Source: Haliclystus octoradiatus
Lineage: Eukaryota; Cnidaria; Staurozoa; Stauromedusae; Haliclystidae
Reading direction: 5' to 3'
Length of the DNA stretch: 64,000 bases
NCBI GenBank assembly: GCA_916610825.1
Contig: OU744448.1
Coordinates: 11,598,125-11,662,124 of the forward strand
Shown here: piece after piece, positions 11,943 to 26,400 of the stretch
How the letters are laid out: every line of letters begins with the position of its first letter
Position numbering within the stretch: position 1 is the first letter of the stretch
Notes under the pieces: generated by a model
Databases searched by the model: none
What the model was told of the DNA's origin: nothing
Seen by the model: the letters and a program-made list of their open reading frames with translations, nothing else
Made by a program: the position numbers and the translations under genes

Positions 11943-12990
11943 TGTCGCATGGACAAACTGGTTTTAAATAGTTTAGAATTTATTCCAAATAAAACCATGA
12001 CGACTGGCTTAGCAGTTTAATGTAATAAATAACTCCACAAAACAATATAAACAGTAAATATATAATACTGTCTTGTCTAAGCCCCCAAACAAATGATGAA
12101 TTGTCGGTTTAAAAGTTCTCATGGTCGAAACACAACAAAAATTATCTTCGAAGTTTCACCTCAAATAGTGATGTTATAGAACGATTAAAACCTTTTATTA
12201 ACCATTTTAAATGATGAGAAGAAGAAAACAATCATGTGTTCTACCAATGAAGAGATAATCACAATGTAAACTAATCCAGGAGTACCTATTATAAAAAAAT
12301 TCATTTAATAATGCAATTGTAATCTCGCTAAGCTGCGAGTCGACCATCCTGGCGGGCAATGGAAAAAAATTATGTCAAATCCAGCTAAAAATTTGGAATT
12401 ATCACACAACTTGCCCATTGTATTTTTAACAATAAAATGGTGTTTCTTGCGCAATCGTTTTTTGTTCGAACTTTGTTAGCACGCAAAGCAGTATATTGAA
12501 CGTTATTTCAAAAGAACAAAAGAGTTGAGTTAAAAATGAAATGAAATGAAAACGTTTCTACCCTGACAGCAAAAAATCAAGCTGTCACACATTGTTTAAA
12601 AAATATAAAATAGACACGCAGCATCTTTAACAACGTAAAATCGTGCAACACACCTTTGATTATAAAAATAAATGCGTTAAACATCAGTCGCAATCGAAAT
12701 TCACCCTTCGTTGTGAAAGATTGATGTCATGATTTTTTATTTAGGTAAGTGTGTGCGACCTGTTTTTTTTTACATAGTGTGCCATGGCATTTGACGAAAT
12801 CCAAACTATTACCGTATAATCATTATCATCATCATTTAATCAGGAATTCATTTTCTCAGGACTCATGAATATTTGATTACAGAAAATTAAGTCGCGACCG
12901 TGATTATCAATGTATTATTATTTTAACTTATTTTACGTACAGATAATAAAATAAATATCATTTCATGTTAAAAAGTACCTCATTTTCAAG
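11943..12990. other. Intergenic, no gene seen
   Basis: AT-rich DNA with no recognisable exon, RNA gene or bounded repeat. A short ATGAAATGAAATGAAA run lies near 12535. Confidence 0.5.
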
Positions 12991-13270
12991 CTGTTAACAA
13001 ATCAATGTTTATCTTAGTATACTCAGACATGTATCGTAGTGATTTGAAAAGGCTAGATGAAAAAATATAAACCTAAAGTGTGATTTCACCACTTTTCAGA
13101 TTTCGTAAATAGCCGGTTTTTCCGTCACTCGACTATATTGTCTTGTCTCTCACACTAAATTCGAGCTATAGGCCTGCAATTCACTATTTAACTTAGTATC
13201 TCATACTCAGACATGTATCGAAGAGATTTAGAAAAACTAGATGAAAAAATATGAAATCTATATTTAGTAA

Positions 13271-15807
13271 TAGTACAGTCATTTTAAGCCAATATAAGCC
13301 TTAACCTCACACAAATTGCAACAGAAGCATTTTTTATCAATTCTAAGGTCAAATTTTATGCTTAACAACATATCCAAAATGTTCCGAATTCGGAGTAGGC
13401 AAAATGCCTTAATTTTGCAATTTGATTTATGGCAATTCCAGTAGAAACATGAAAGCGAGGCTGTCCAGTTTCAGTGCAATCATGTGATTTAATTTGAAGG
13501 AATACCATCAGACATTATAGCCCTGCATCATTTAGCTCATAAAATGTGCTTAAAATTTCTTTACTGTCACTATGTATCAAATTATCAAAACGAGGCTATG
13601 TATGAAGATTGAACAAATTGACATAGGAAAACTAGAAAAAGATATATACATTAAGTGAAAAATGTTATTCATTATATTTTAACATTCTACTAGCTGTATA
13701 GATCATGTAAATACTTAATTTATCATATTTAGAAAATACAACCAGGTAATATACATTGTCCACAACGAACAATTTCAGGCAAATGCCTAGGAATGTTCAT
13801 GGTCGCAATTATGTTTGACAGAAATTGACTATTATGATTTGATGATAGACCTGCAGAAAAAAAGCAGAATAAGATATGCAATAGAAACGTCAAATTAAAT
13901 TAAACTAAAAGAACTAATACCTTCATTAATCATCGACAGGAAATCGATGCAACTTCGTATATAGACCACAGTTACCCGCTCGTTTATGTTACTAATTTAA
14001 CCATGGAATGAAAATTGAACACAGGAACTTCATCTAAAGGTTATGCCCAAAATGTTAACTATATAATATACACATATACAATCGCACCTGTTATAACAGC
14101 CGTCTCTATACAGCGACCAGACCACCTGTCTGAAGTGGTCACTCTTGCAATGTTCTGAAATAGTATTTTCTATTGAATCGAAGATTGATGAGCTTAGCTG
14201 CAGTTTTAGTGAGTTACTCTTTTTCTAGTTCTTGGTTCGTCTGAGCAGATAAAGGTAACTTGTATAAAGCAAATAATTTGTGCCACTTTTGAAATTTGCA
14301 AAATTCCCCGACCATTAGCTCTCCATTCATTTTAATCAATAATGGTTAATCAATAATGGTTTTCGAAACTTCGAATACAAGTGAGTAAAACTGTAGGGTT
14401 CACAATATGTGTTTGGCAGCTCTTCATAATATCCCTGCGAAAAACAGTTCAGGAGTTAATGAACAGTCCATGAACAGTTCATGAACGTTAAATGGCCCAA
14501 AGTTTTCATGCATTGTTTATGAACTGTCCGTGAAGGTTCATGAGCTGTTTTTGAATAGTTCATGAATTGTTCTAAGCTTTTGAACTCCTGAACATTTTGC
14601 AGGGGATGTATCAAATCTGTGTATAAAAATCTTCCGTTGAAAAATAGTTCATAAATGTTAAATGGCAAAGTTTCATGAATAATTTATAAGCAGTTCATGA
14701 ACTGCTGAATTAATTTATAAATTGTATAATTTATAATAAATGAAAACTCGGAAGCATTCAATAAAAATGTTCATGAACTGTTCATGGACTATTCATACAA
14801 GTTCATTGACTATGGACCATTTTCTCCATTCTCCATACGAGCTTCCTTTGTCTGCTCAAAGAAACCAAGGACTGAAAAAGAGTAAATCACCAAAACTACA
14901 GCCAAGCTCATCAATCTTTGATTTAATAGAAAATATTATTTCAAGACATTGCAAGAGTGACCACTTTAGACAGGTGGTCGCTGTATAGAGATGGCTGTTA
15001 TAGCTGGTTTGATTGTATATGTGTATAGGATATAGTCAACATTTTGGGCATAACCTTTGGGTGAAGTTCCATGTTCAATTTTCATTCCATGGCTAAATTA
15101 GTAACATAAACGACTGGATAACTGTAGTCTATATACAAAGTTAATTGATTTCCTGTCAAGAAGTAAAATGTATTAGTTCGTTAGTTTAATTTAATTTAAC
15201 ATTTCTATTGGATATCATTTTCTGCTGTTTTTCTTCAGACCTATCATCAAATCGTAATGGTCAATTTCTGTCAAAAATAATTGCGACTATGATATCCCCA
15301 TGCATTTGCCTAAAATTGTTCATTGTGAACAATGTATATTAACTAATTGTATTTTCTAAATAAGATAAATAAAGTATTTACATGATATATACTGCTAGTG
15401 GAATGTTAAAATATAATGAACAACATTTTTCACTTACTGTGTATATGTTTTTTAGTTTTTCTATGTCGATTTGTCTAATCTTCATATATAGCCTCGTTTT
15501 GGTAATTTGATACATGGTGACAGTAAAGAAATATTAAGCACATTATATGTGCTAAATGATGCAAGGCTACTATTCCTGATATTTTCCTCTCAAATTAAAT
15601 CACATGATTACACTAAAAAAGGACAGCCTCGCTTTCATGTTTCTACCTGGGAATGCCATAAATCAAATTGCAAAATTAAGGCATTTTGCCTACTCCGATT
15701 TCGGAACATTTTGGATATGTTGTTAAGCATAAAATTTGACCCTAGAATTGATGAAAAATTCTTCTGTTGCAATTTGTGTGAGGTCATTTTTTATAATGAC
15801 TGTACTA
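13271..15807. mobile_element. 2.5-kb palindromic (foldback) element
   Basis: Ends TAGTACAGTCATTTTAA and TATAATGACTGTACTA are inverted. TAA is duplicated outside (13268-13270, 15808-15810). The arms (about 13271-14256 and 14838-15807) match in inverse along nearly their full length, leaving a loop of about 580 bp. The host unit without insertion (TTTAGTAACAGCC) is seen in the minus-strand array near 17930. A 3-bp TAA duplication would fit the Harbinger group. Both arms also contain a piece of the CAGTNAAACCTG mariner-like MITE (from about 14085 and up to about 15015). No transposase seen. Confidence 0.85.
14440..14815. repeat. TTCATGAAC-rich repeat in the palindrome loop
   Basis: Many direct and inverted copies of AGTTCATGAACTGTTCATG-like strings. 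Because TTCATGAA is itself palindromic, this segment can form many small hairpins. A similar patch lies at 28690-29060. Confidence 0.75.
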
Positions 15808-18050
15808 TAACAGCCATCTAGGTTGGCCTAGATGCGATTTCATGACTTGACAGATTTTGAAAAAGCCGGTTTTTCACTTTCTCCACTTTAAATGTCTCTC
15901 ACACTAAAATGAGCCACACAATTCACTATTTAACTTAGTATGTTATACTCAGACATGTATCGATAAGATTTACAAAAGACTAAAGATGAAAAAATATGGA
16001 GTCTATATTTAGTAATCAGCCATATATGTTGACCTAAGTGTGATTTCACCATTTTTCAGATTTTGAAAAAGCCGGTTTTTCACTTACTGCAAGTTGTAGG
16101 TCTCTCAGAATAGAACAAGGCGTGCACATCACTTGATGCCACTAACTATAGTTCTTAGATGTATATCAAATATAATTTAAAAGATTTCATGGAAATATAT
16201 CATGTTTTTATTCAGATTCAGCCATTTATAAGTTGATATGGGGGGTATTTAGGATTTTTCAAAATACCATGCTCCAACTTGTAGGCTCCTCAAATGAGAA
16301 CGAGGCGTGCATGTCACTACATATCACTAGATATAGTTCAAAGACATGTATCAAAGTAAATTAAAAATCATTTTTGATCGAAAATGCAGTTTTAATGAGA
16401 TTCAAGCGATGGTTTATTGTGCAAGGAGGTTGTATAGAGATAAAAAAAACAGTTGTTGTTGGTTTAAAAGCCGGTTTAACTATGATTTCTACATATAATT
16501 GTTGGGTCATTCATATACAATCGTATTAATATTTCTTCCGGATATACACAAAGGTACATAATGGTTTAATTTCAAGAAGATTGTAATTTGTGATAGTTCG
16601 ATACGTCACAAAGTCAAGTTACATTATTGATGGGGAGTCATAAATACTTATGCAAATATGGGCTACTGGGTTGATACATATGTAAAATTGATAGTGAATT
16701 AATACAAGAAGGTTCAATAATACAATGTTTTATCAATAGGCCTACATGTACATTTGTAAAATATAGAATTAGTATGCTTGTAATTCCATGTAGGCTATAT
16801 AATATTGATTGATTGATAAGAGGAACGATACCAATGAACTCCTGTATATCTTATAATTTTGACAAGATCACACGGAATCATGGAAAAAGTTTACTTAAGA
16901 GTATGCCATTCAGTTTAATTGGAAATACAATAATCATTAAAGAATCGACATGCCAGAAATGGATGAACAAACGAAAGATCGGTTTCGGACCCTACTCCCA
17001 ATGACAATTAAACGCCAAAACATATTCGGATAATGAGTCAGATTTACAACAATGTTACGAACCACAGTAATTTGTCTAGAAACAGCATGGAGATCAAAAA
17101 AGGATACATGCCAACCAGGCTCGGCAATAGGGCTAGATTACCAGTTAATTTTAGGGAGTTGGGTACCATGCAGCAATTCGATCGATTTTCGAATGCAAGT
17201 GCATGCGATCTGCCATAGATCCCTCGCCACATGAACTCATCCAAATGACCTGATAACATTATACATAGCCATAGTTACAAGTACCTGACATGTTTGCTTT
17301 TTGCGCTCAGCATTTTTCAAAAAGCTCTACAAATTATTTGTATGACATCCTGTGATTGGATCTACCACATTGAGGGAATGGTTTACAGTGTCCGGAGTAA
17401 ACGGGCGTAACACATTTAAATTGCTAATTTGTTTGTAATCTCGCAATTGGTTTGTAAGCTTGAATGTATTTTGGTACCTGGAGCAATGTTTGCCGGTATA
17501 TATCTACCAGCAACACCTACAGTTTGAAGTAGTAAGCTAGATATGTTAGATGGCTCTAAGTATGTGTCATAACATGTTGTACATACCAAGTACAAATAAT
17601 TTTTCTTAGAATTCCAATTGCAGACTCACTAAAAAGGGCCAGTTAAAAAGTTACAATATTAATTAGATGATTAAAATAAAACATGAACAATCTGCTTTAG
17701 GCCGTTGACTCACGCTTTTCTTTAAAAAAATTTGTATAGACTTTATATTTTCTCGTCTAGTCTTTTAAATCACTACGATACATGTCTGAGTATAACATAC
17801 CAAGTTAAATAGTGAATTGTTTCCCCCTTTTTAGTGTGAGAGACATTTAAAGTCAAGAAAGTGAAAAACCGTCTTTTTCAAAGTCTGAAAAGTGGTGAAA
17901 TCACACTTAGGTCAGCCTAGATGGCTGTTACTAAATATAGACTTCATATGTTTTTCATCTAATTTTTGTAAATCTCTTCGATAGGCCTACATGTCTGAGT
18001 ATGAGATACTAAGTTAAATAGTGAATTGTATTGCTCGAATTTAATGTGAG

Positions 18051-18425
18051 AATAGTTATTCGAAATTATTATCAGAATAGTATTAATTTAATTAAACTGT
18101 TTTTTCGTGATAAATAAGTCTCTTAAGCCTGGTTCCCATATAGCAAATTTGCCGGCGACATTGTCTGCGATCGTGATGGCGATGAATCCCAGGCCACCGG
18201 GGGCACGCTGGCGACAATCTGAATAGATGAAGTTGCTCTGATCAGTTGTCTATCCCTTCTTTACAAATTATATAGTAGCATGCAACATATTTTATCGCGT
18301 TCTACTATATTTTAGTTCTACACTTTATTAATCATTAATTAGTCATAATACAGTACATTCAGTATTTCAGCATAATTTAGTGCATTTTATCGCAACTTAA
18401 TATACAGATTAATAATATCATTATA
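18051..18425. other. Spacer, no gene seen
   Basis: AT-rich stretch between the 190-bp unit array and the mariner-like MITE; no supported feature. Confidence 0.5.
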
Positions 18426-18602
18426 CAGTCAAACCTGTTATAACGGTCACCTCTATACAGCGGCCACTTGTCTGTAGTGGTCACTCTTGCAATGTCAAAA
18501 ATAGTATTTTCTATTGAATCATACCTGTATATAAAGGCCACATGTCTATAATGGTCAATGTATCTACCTCTCATAGCTGGCTGTTATATGCAGGTTTCAC
18601 TG
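18426..18602. mobile_element. Mariner-like MITE, copy A
   Basis: TA|CAGTCAAACCTGTTATAACGG at the left and CTGTTATATGCAGGTTTCACTG|TA at the right: imperfect inverted ends with a TA target duplication, as for Tc1/mariner MITEs. The interior has the repeated phrase GTCTGTAGTGGTCACTCTTG. A second full copy is at 59747-59898, with pieces at about 14085-14190, 14930-15015 and 24955-25020. Confidence 0.8.
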
Positions 18603-18925
18603 TAATATTATATCATTTTAATTTAATATTGACGGGAAACAAACCCACGTTTTTTGTCAATTGATTTCATTGGATAATATTGACCATGTGATGTATCGTT
18701 TAACAATAGTATCCATTAAATGCTTACGATGGATGTTGCGGTCTTTGATATGCTGGCTTACAGCAGCCTCAAAAGTTGAACCAGTTCAACTTTTGAGACA
18801 GTCGCAGGCAACGTTACGGCTTCCGGTAGAACAATAGCCTGTAAGGTGATAACCTGACATGAATTTTGCAATAAAATTGATTTGTTTACAAATATTTTGC
18901 GGATGACTGTTGTTTGAATTAAATG

Positions 18926-20110
18926 CGTGTTTCAGTTTTCTGAGTGTGAAATTATTGCGCGTTTTAACGTCATTTTGACCCGACTGCGCGGCCGCGGAAA
19001 AAGTCGTCTCAAAATGCGCAGGGAAGAAATTCCCCGATTCGTACAAAGAATGCAGACTGGGCCCTGGCCAAATGAAGCCAACATTTTCAAAACATTGAGC
19101 AAAATTTTATCAAATGCTGGCAAAATGTTGGCTTCATTTGGCCACCCCAGCCAGCCTTTGGCCAGCATTTTCACAACAATGCGATCGATGTTGTGAAAAA
19201 GCTGGCAAAATGTTGGCTTCATTTGGCCACCACAGCCAACAAATTTTGGTGTTAAATTTTGTTGGCTGGCAGTTTGAAGATGATCAAAAAATTTGCCAAC
19301 ATTCTATTGTTCTCTTCGATGTTGTGAAAATGGTGGCTTCATTTGTCCAACCCAGCCAGCATTTTCACAACATTTGACTATCGAATTGCAAACAATATAA
19401 AAAACGTCTCTACCATTGGTCAATGATTGGCGCGAAAAGTCTTGCCATGAAAATTCTGATTACAATACAAACAATAAAGTTTTTCATTTAGACGCTTTCC
19501 CTTTTAGAAATTGTTAAAATGTTGGCTTCATTTGGCAATGTATTACGTAATTACGTAATGATTTTAGTTGGTCACGTAATGAAAACAGTTTGGCGCAAAA
19601 GTCTTGCCATGAAAATTTTGATTTATCATTTCATAAAGTCGAAATTTCAAATAATTTTGTTTGTCATTTTCTGTAGCAGTTTTTGCTCTTTATTCGAAGT
19701 TCTCAAGTGATTTAAATATTTCTGCGATGGAAGACACATCTACGACATTCATACCCTTCAAAATGACAAAGAAAGTACATACGATTCAGAGACTGATTAT
19801 TAAAATGTAGTGAGGTTTGATTTAAAATTGTCCACGAAATAGAGCAAAGAAGGACAACCAAAAAGAAAGCTATTATTGAACGAGAATAATTTGAATAATT
19901 ATAAATCTTAATCGAATGACGCCGAAGATGATTTCCCCTTTTAGAAATTTCTTTCCGGCTCCGGATGTTGTGAAATTGCTGGCTTCATTTAGCCACCCCA
20001 GCCAGCATTTTGCCAGCATTTAGCCAGCACCGGCGATTGATGTTGTGAAATTGCTGGCTTCATTTGGCCACCCTAGCCAGCATTTTGCCAGCATTTTCAC
20101 AGCATCGAGC
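18926..20110. repeat. GCCAGCATTTT / TTGGCTTCATTTGGCC repeat cluster
   Basis: The phrase ATGTTGGCTTCATTTGGCCA followed by CCCAGCCAGCATTTT occurs about six times (near 19127, 19212, 19332, 19519, 19978 and 20055), mixed with inverse copies (CCAAATGAAGCCAACATTTT at about 19069). Spacing is irregular. Open frames here are by-products of the repeat. It may be the sub-terminal region of a DNA transposon; I cannot set its outer borders. Confidence 0.7.
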
Positions 20111-20291
20111 AAATTCAAAAAAATGTATACTTTTTACTATTGGTCAAGCATCAACAAAAAATTCAGAAGAAAAATTTTGAAATGCCTCTAGGATTCCAGA
20201 AGGCTGAAACTTTTGTCAAATCCTGGCGATCACAATAAATTCTGAAAGATATAATATTGTGGTAATGGTCATGGTCTTGGTAAGCGACTAA

Positions 20292-21128
20292 GGCTAGGGT
20301 TATATGGACGCACCGAACTCAATTGATTCATTCATTCGAATTAAATCTCATGATAGCGCGCTTCGTATAACATCATTCGGTTCATCAACATTCCTCAAAA
20401 ACATTAAATGCGTCAAGCTAGCTCCGCACGTCAAGGCTTGACGTGCGGAGCTCTTCTCCATGAATTAAATTCATTGCCGCGTTATACGAGCAACTGAGCT
20501 CCTATATCTACCTTATATGGCAATAAACCGGGGGATGTGCAAATCATAAATTATTTTAAAGGATGTTTCCATGGCAATACGATAGAAAGAACATCGCTTT
20601 TGGGATGTTGTTATGGTGACTTGTTGATATGATTGAAAGATGGCTGACATTGGAGCTGATGTTTTTCTAAAATCATGATTTAAAACATTTTAAAAACGTT
20701 TGGTTTTGTTTTAGTCAATCACAATGCATCAGCACTAGAATTGGGGTCGCTTTTATCATAATATGTTATTATAATGAAAATTTGCATTTAATTTGCTCTG
20801 AGTACTATGCCTTGATAGAACAAAAACTGTCTCCCATAAAAATGCTTGCAAACCTGTGAGATTACTACTTCATACAAGTTTCAAACTATAGATAGGCAAA
20901 ATAGAACGGAAAAATCGCTGAAAATGAAAAATAATGCAAACAAAACACTCTGGTTTCAAACCATGCGGTATAATTCCAAGAAAACTACTTCCTATCACAT
21001 GACATTTTGGCCAGTTTTTAAAGATCGTCGACATTCGGTTCGTCTGTATAACCCCAAATGCGAATTTAATGCAATTCGGTGTCGCACCTAATTCGAATTG
21101 AGTTTGGTGCGTCCATATAACCCTAGCC
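20292..21128. mobile_element. Harbinger-like MITE, copy 1 (uninterrupted)
   Basis: Ends GGCTAGGGTTATATGGACGC and GCGTCCATATAACCCTAGCC are perfect inverted repeats. TAA is duplicated outside (20289-20291, 21129-21131). A second copy at 38097-42027 has TTA, so the target is TWA, the PIF/Harbinger signature. The interior (837 bp total) has an almost perfect hairpin, AGCTCCGCACGTCAAG / CTTGACGTGCGGAGCT, at about 20420-20453. No transposase or Myb-like frame seen. Confidence 0.9.
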
Positions 21129-21239
21129 TAAGCGTGTGTTAAAGCGCAGTTGTAGCATAATATCGGAGTTGCGCTCACAGTCACGCATACATAACCCAGC
21201 ATAAACGTACTGCCCGGTGAAGCCCATATATACATCAAA

Positions 21240-22816
<1,577 letters not shown>

Positions 22817-23479
22817 TGTCATTGAATATAGTTGAATGTTATGTTTTCTGCAACAAATCCAAAATGAATGCAGGACACTGTTGAAGCTAACAATCAGACT
22901 ATTGCTGCTCGATACATTGGAATTTCGTTGTTTCACAGCCTGAGATCGCTAATTTTCACTATAAAGTATTTTGAAATACTGAAATATTATTCACATCTAT
23001 TTTGAATAAAAAAGTTTGATTGCAAAACATATTCTTAAGTATTTCAACAACTTGAAGATTGGTGTCTATATTGGAAATTATCCATAATTCACTCTGGAAA
23101 CCATTCACAGAATTATCTCAGACTTAATAAATTCTAGTGATCTCATTCTCAACATCAAACATCACTTGGCCGTTATGGAATGAGGCTATGTTGGCACCAG
23201 GATTTCCTTCTTGAATGGCCTCATTTATATAAATATTCAAAAAAATGATTGAACATGTACCAAAATTTCTTTCACAGTCAAAATCTTTCTACCGTACACC
23301 CCTCTTGTGCAACCGCTGATTTTAAGCTGAGTGCTGATTGCGTTGATATAGTATGCTATTGAGCCAGTCTCCCTTAACTGTTATGTTATAGGTCTACTAT
23401 TAAAGTCACAATCTACTTATTCTACTAGAAAATGAAACATAATACATAAATGGTTTATTATGTGGAATTTCTTCTTCAG
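22817..23479. other. Upstream flank or first intron of COMMD gene
   Basis: No supported exon. The first coding exon of the COMMD gene must be here, within the repeat field upstream, or under 10 codons long; I cannot pick it out. Confidence 0.4.
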
Positions 23480-26400
23480 GTGTTGATCAATCTTTGAAAG
23501 CATTGAACACATACGATGGTGGTACACTCACTGAAGTGGTAATGATAATAATTAAATTACCAAGAAGACTCATCAGAGACTCAATTGAGACAGTATTGCC
23601 CTACCAAAGGCACCCGTACCATTCCTCTATTTCTAGAGGAGTGGCTCTTTCTGCTGCAAGTAATGTTGTTAAATACTCTTTACTGATATCATCCGCGACA
23701 CTGCAGATCGATTCCAACAGAATGCATGGCAGATATGCCTCGATTGTCAATGCGCAACGATGCACCGCATCTACATCCGGCCATTGAGCTTTAAAACTAA
23801 TATACTAACTAACCAGTTTCTTTTATTTTGAATCATTGCTTTCAAAATTTATTCAAAGTCTTGCATAGTTGTTAACCTATTTTATTGTCTGTTGACAAGG
23901 AAACGTGATGTTTAGCTTTGATAACTTGTAAGGAATTTAGTGAGAATAAACAATGAATATTTAAGACTTATGCTTAGCTATAGTTCTTCATGCTTAGTCA
24001 TACAAGTGTAGCCTACACTGATTGCAAACATAATGGCGATTGTGTTTAATTTACAAATTATATAACAACCAGAAAACATATGACAATACTTAACCAATCA
24101 CGTATCACATACACAATGACATTTCCTAATTAGGCCTATCCAGGGTACACCACACAATGTTGCTATAATTCTCAATTAACAACGTACATTATAGATCAAT
24201 AAATACAATTTTTACTCTATTTCAGTGTCATCATGTTTTGCTTTTTCTACAAAATAAACTCAAGAATTTGAATGCAGATGGTTTTCGAAATGTAAGTCTA
24301 TATTATTTTTACTTCATTCAGATTTCTTAGTTTAGTTGACTCTTCCTTAACCAATATTGTTATTAATCGTATAAATGTATATATTTATTTCAGAAATTGC
24401 TTTCATCACATAAAGGCTTAACAGATGTTGACGTTGACAATTCTTTGAAAGCCATTTGTCATCTTTACAGGCGAGATAATGATATTGTCTAACTATTCTT
24501 CAGACGTATTGTTTTCTGTGTTGTTATTCTTAGGTTTACATAGTATGCTACTTAAACAAATGTGTGGATTATTTTTGATCTATTAGCTAGACTAACACTA
24601 ACCTGTATATGACAGCATGCTATGAGATGTATAGAAACTGTCCACTATATGCACGTAGCTTTTATATACAGGGTTGATTTAGTATATAATACAAAATGAG
24701 TCGTACCATGTGCAGTATATATATACATTTGACTTACAATAGAATAATAATGAAAGAGACACACCTTGTTTTAATAAATTGCATGAGTTAAAATATTTAT
24801 TTACTTTGGGATTTCATCATATCTTAATAATACAGTGGTATACTAATATTGTTCAGATATGATAAAATCCCAATGGAATAATAAGGTAAATTGGTTAAGA
24901 TATAGATATATACAGTAATACATTTAAATCAAATTGCGTCTCTGGAAGTTAATAGACATACCAAGAGTGACCATTATAGACAGGTAGCCGTTTTATAGAG
25001 GTAACCGTTAACAGTTTTGACTATATGGCATGGCGTAACATATACTGCTGATTGTTATAATCATATTCTCTCTTTGGCATTTCCTTCCACCATCATAACT
25101 ACCGGACTGATTGATTGATTAATATCATATATAAAATTAAGTCTTTGTTGATCTTGAAGAGGGGGTTTAACTATAGATAGACTATAAATTTGGAGCTATG
25201 ATTCTCTTCCATGCGGCTAAACCAGGTATATCTTGGCAAACAATCATTGATACTGTCAGGGTCCAGCCTTCTAGAATCCTAGAGGCATTTCATTTATTTC
25301 TTCTGAGTTTTTTGTTGTTGAGGTTTGACGAATAAATCATAAAGTTATCCATTTTCTACTGAATCTTCTGTAGCCTTCCAGAATCTAAGATTGCAGGATT
25401 CCTACTTTTGTTGGACGCTGGATACTGTAGTGCAGCTATTGCAGCCCATCCATGTTTCTTCTGTTCATAATAATTTATGATAACTCCCTCTGATATTTCA
25501 GTGTATGAAAAATATCAACACACATCACAATCTAGGTATAGATCATATAGCTTGATTCAACGTCTGGATGATCCTCATCCTAAGCTCAAGTACCTATTTT
25601 TTACAGGATGATATATTTTTATAATGTGCTGAATTTGTATTTAAGATGCTATGGTTGTCATTTAAAATAAAAACTCCAATTGAATCATCTTGACTGTTGA
25701 GTGCCGTTCATAGCTAAAGTAATTTTAATGGCATGCTCTGGGTCGACGGAGATGATGGCTTGTAAAACCAACACAATTGCATTACACAAATACACTTAAC
25801 AGATATACAACACTAGGGTCTCAACTCGCTAGCTAGTTCTAAAATCATCTGCTACCTTTTCACTAGTTTATATTGATATGAGGCATTGCCAGACTATCAC
25901 ACTGAAATCAGCACAGACGTACCTGATACCTGGTCTATGTTATCGGCATTAGACGTGGAATATTGCTAAATTCCCTCTGAGAACAATGATAAACCATTGC
26001 TCAGCAAAAATGGTTCAAATCTCCTGCACATTGGACATGGTGACATAATATAAAGTGGCTGAATTATCCTTTCTGTACCACTTATTATCTGCCTGTCAGA
26101 TTATGATATGCCCACTAGTGTTTTATTTATCTATCAAATCATGACTGATAATATTTTTCTGTTTTTGTTTTAGATGCTGCATTGTATCAGATTGGGATGC
26201 CAGTGCATTGGAGTTAAAATTAAAAGAACTGGATTACTTTTCAAAAGACACATTGAATGTCATTATTAATAGCTGGAAAAATGAGGTAGGCCTACAATCC
26301 GAGTGTCAAACATTCTGATATGTGACTTATCAATTGATGATATGAATTTTAAAATAAACAACTTAGAATGGCACGAAAACATCTCTAGAATCTGTGCCAA

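Larger units (their letters stand above)
12996..18050. repeat. Array of ~190-bp units in opposed orientation
   Basis: A unit containing ACTCAGACATGTATCG, CTATATTTAGTAACAGCC, GTGTGATTTCACC, AGCCGGTTTTTC and CTCTCACACTAAA occurs in plus orientation at 12996-13270 and 15808-16130. More diverged copies reach about 16420. It occurs in minus orientation at about 17725-18050. This suggests a large element whose two ends are arrays of sub-terminal repeats, with 16420-17720 as its unrecognised interior. The first plus-strand array is interrupted by the palindromic element at 13271-15807. Confidence 0.75.

Noticed and set aside
17033-17259. Three overlapping open frames on both strands
   Set aside because: They lie inside the repeat-bounded interior at 16.4-17.7 kb and have no domain; likely chance.
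18926-19377. Several 86-96-codon frames on both strands
   Set aside because: All are readings of the GCCAGC/GGCTTCATTTGG repeats.
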